Notes under the pieces: generated by a model | Database searches by the model: none | What the model saw: only the letters and a program-made list of their open reading frames with translations | What the model was told of the DNA's origin: nothing | Assembly: GCA_007120055.1 (NCBI GenBank) | Contig: SKOL01000372.1 | Location: 1 to 7,430, forward strand | Direction: 5' to 3' | DNA length: 7,430 nt | From: Anaerobacillus sp. | GTDB taxonomy: Bacteria; Bacillota; Bacilli; Bacillales_H; Anaerobacillaceae | Shown here: one piece after another, positions 6,318-7,430 of the stretch | Layout of the letters: every line of letters starts with the position of its first letter | How positions within the stretch are numbered: the first letter of the stretch is position 1 | Translations under genes and position numbers: made by a program

Positions 6318-7385
6318 TTATAATATTAACCCTTCTAATGCCAACATGCTATTATTTGACCAAATTTCTTCAAATGCTGAAAATGGTAGCGGATTCGTTC
6401 CTACACCAACCTCTATTGTAAACCCAGGTTTACCTGTCTCTTGGATAAACCAATCTTTATACCCACCATCACTGTCGGCTGTCCTTATTGGTTCATAAGA
6501 GCTTGCAAGAGATAAGCGTTCAACCATCTCTTTACTTTTCTTAGGTTCGAGATTTTTATAGCCCCAATAAATCAATTGGCCTTGTGAATGAAAAGCTAAA
6601 ACATAAGCGAAATTATGGCGTTGAGTTAAGTGATAAACCGCTTTTACTTCGGGCTCTGTTAAAGGTGCGGTCCCACTATAATGTCTAGGCCAAGGTACTT
6701 GAGGGCTTTCCTTAGCTTCGATATCCCACCCCGCAGGCCATTGGTGGTTTAAATCAACTCCTCGTATGTTACTCGACCAATGGTCAAAACGTCTTGCTCC
6801 TTTATTTATTTTTAATACCGATTCATAAAATGGATGCTCTTCATAAATACCTTGCTGTACAAGTTCGACTCCATCAGGATTGACCATCGGAACAATATAC
6901 AATTTAACCTCATTTAAAATTTCTCTTATATTGTAATGAAAAAAAGAAAGGTTTGATTGATAGCATTGTAATAGTTGTTTTAAGAAAACCATTAAGAATT
7001 TTGAGGTCAGCCATTCATTGGCGTGCCACCCCGCTGAATAAAAAACTTCCTTTTTACCAGAACCGATAACTAATGCATGAATCGGCTTTCCCATTACAGA
7101 TTTCCCTATCTTTTGAATTGATATAATAGATAAAAAGTGTTTCTTTAACTTTTTTATATCTTCTTCAAGGTCTGTTGGACCATACTCCATCGTACATATA
7201 TACGGCGAAGACACCCGTTTAAAAAGCGTTTTCTCTTTTGGGATAATCATTTGTTCTCCTGGGTAAATATATTCACGATCATTATAGAGGTGCTTATTAG
7301 CCATCAATAGTTCAAGAGGACGAATTTGGAAACGTTGTGCAACTTTATGAATCGTATCTCCCTCACGTACAAAATACGTTTGCAA
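6318..7385 (-). CDS. LysM plus M14 zinc peptidase, gamma-D-glutamyl-diaminopimelate endopeptidase I type (YqgT-like)
   Basis: This 355-residue protein has one LysM peptidoglycan-binding domain (about 3-49, beginning YFVREGDTIHKVAQRF) and an M14 carboxypeptidase-fold domain (about 66-355). Zinc ligands are H121 and E124 in GWHANEW and H266 in AFHSQGQ; the general base is E325 in FTIEVG. In GVDLNHQWPAGW (209-220) the substrate-carboxylate Arg of carboxypeptidase A is replaced by H214. Enzymes of this group cut the gamma-D-Glu/meso-diaminopimelate bond of peptidoglycan stem peptides, mainly known from sporulating bacilli. No signal peptide is seen, so it may act in the cytoplasm, mother cell or on recycled peptides. 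The start is TTG at 7385, 6 nt from the strong site GGGGGAG (complement of 7392-7398). Length is close to the roughly 376 residues I recall for B. subtilis YqgT. It is probably monocistronic on the downstream side; the upstream promoter is at or beyond the window edge. Confidence 0.92.
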   Translation of the reverse strand: MQTYFVREGDTIHKVAQRFQIRPLELLMANKHLYNDREYIYPGEQMIIPKEKTLFKRVSSPYICTMEYGPTDLEEDIKKLKKHFLSIISIQKIGKSVMGKPIHALVIGSGKKEVFYSAGWHANEWLTSKFLMVFLKQLLQCYQSNLSFFHYNIREILNEVKLYIVPMVNPDGVELVQQGIYEEHPFYESVLKINKGARRFDHWSSNIRGVDLNHQWPAGWDIEAKESPQVPWPRHYSGTAPLTEPEVKAVYHLTQRHNFAYVLAFHSQGQLIYWGYKNLEPKKSKEMVERLSLASSYEPIRTADSDGGYKDWFIQETGKPGFTIEVGVGTNPLPFSAFEEIWSNNSMLALEGLIL

Positions 7386-7398
7386 AGATGTCTCCCCC

Positions 7399-7414
7399 TT
7401 TTATCAAGATAAAA
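7399..7414. promoter_or_regulatory. Short perfect dyad upstream of the M14 peptidase
   Basis: TTTTATC (7399-7405) and GATAAAA (7408-7414) are exact inverted copies with a 2-bp centre. They sit immediately upstream of the ribosome binding site. On the minus strand CATTTTA (7409-7415) fits a CATNNTA -10 box of forespore sigma factors, but the matching -35 region is at the window edge and not convincing. Confidence 0.3.
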
Positions 7415-7430
7415 TGTTTGAACTAATCTT

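Overview
The window looks like chromosome of a low-GC Gram-positive bacterium of the Bacillaceae. The DNA is AT-rich, Shine-Dalgarno sites are strong (AGGAGG type), GTG and TTG starts are used, and terminators are hairpin plus T-tract. The left half carries a gene neighbourhood I recognise from Bacillus subtilis: ypbE-ypbD-recS(recQ)-ypbB with fer divergent. I cannot name the species. No phage genes, CRISPR array, rRNA or tRNA were seen.

Region 1 (1-3716, minus strand) is an operon-like cluster read right to left. It starts with YpbB (helicase-associated winged-helix/HTH protein), followed by a short RecQ helicase (RecS) whose start lies inside the end of ypbB. A CPBP-family membrane protease (YpbD) follows 6 bp later, then a small one-pass membrane protein that resembles only the front part of YpbE. 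A hairpin terminator sits at 1-32. The most interesting idea here is that YpbB appears to carry the RQC-like and HTH modules that RecS lacks, so the pair looks like a RecQ split over two overlapping genes.

Region 2 (3717-4361) holds a 349-base intergenic stretch with a near-perfect 29-bp dyad, a good sigma-A promoter and a leader of about 115 nt with two hairpins. These precede fer, an 82-residue single-cluster [4Fe-4S] ferredoxin, which is closed by a perfect 14-bp terminator.

Region 3 (4366-5866, minus strand) is a two-gene regulator operon: a LutR-like FadR-subfamily GntR repressor followed by a Crp/Fnr-family regulator. Its sigma-A promoter carries a FadR-type box and a TCATC-N-GATGA palindrome at and just after the predicted start of transcription, which suggests autoregulation. 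Its metabolic targets are not in the window.

Region 4 (5867-6317) has no convincing gene. It is built of repeats: three copies of a short motif, an 83-bp long-loop hairpin flanked by two related direct repeats, and a 110-bp MITE-like inverted-repeat element that probably also ends transcription of the next gene.

Region 5 (6318-7385, minus strand) encodes a LysM plus M14 zinc peptidase of the gamma-D-glutamyl-diaminopimelate endopeptidase I type (YqgT-like), beginning with TTG behind a strong ribosome binding site. A small dyad lies just upstream at the window edge.
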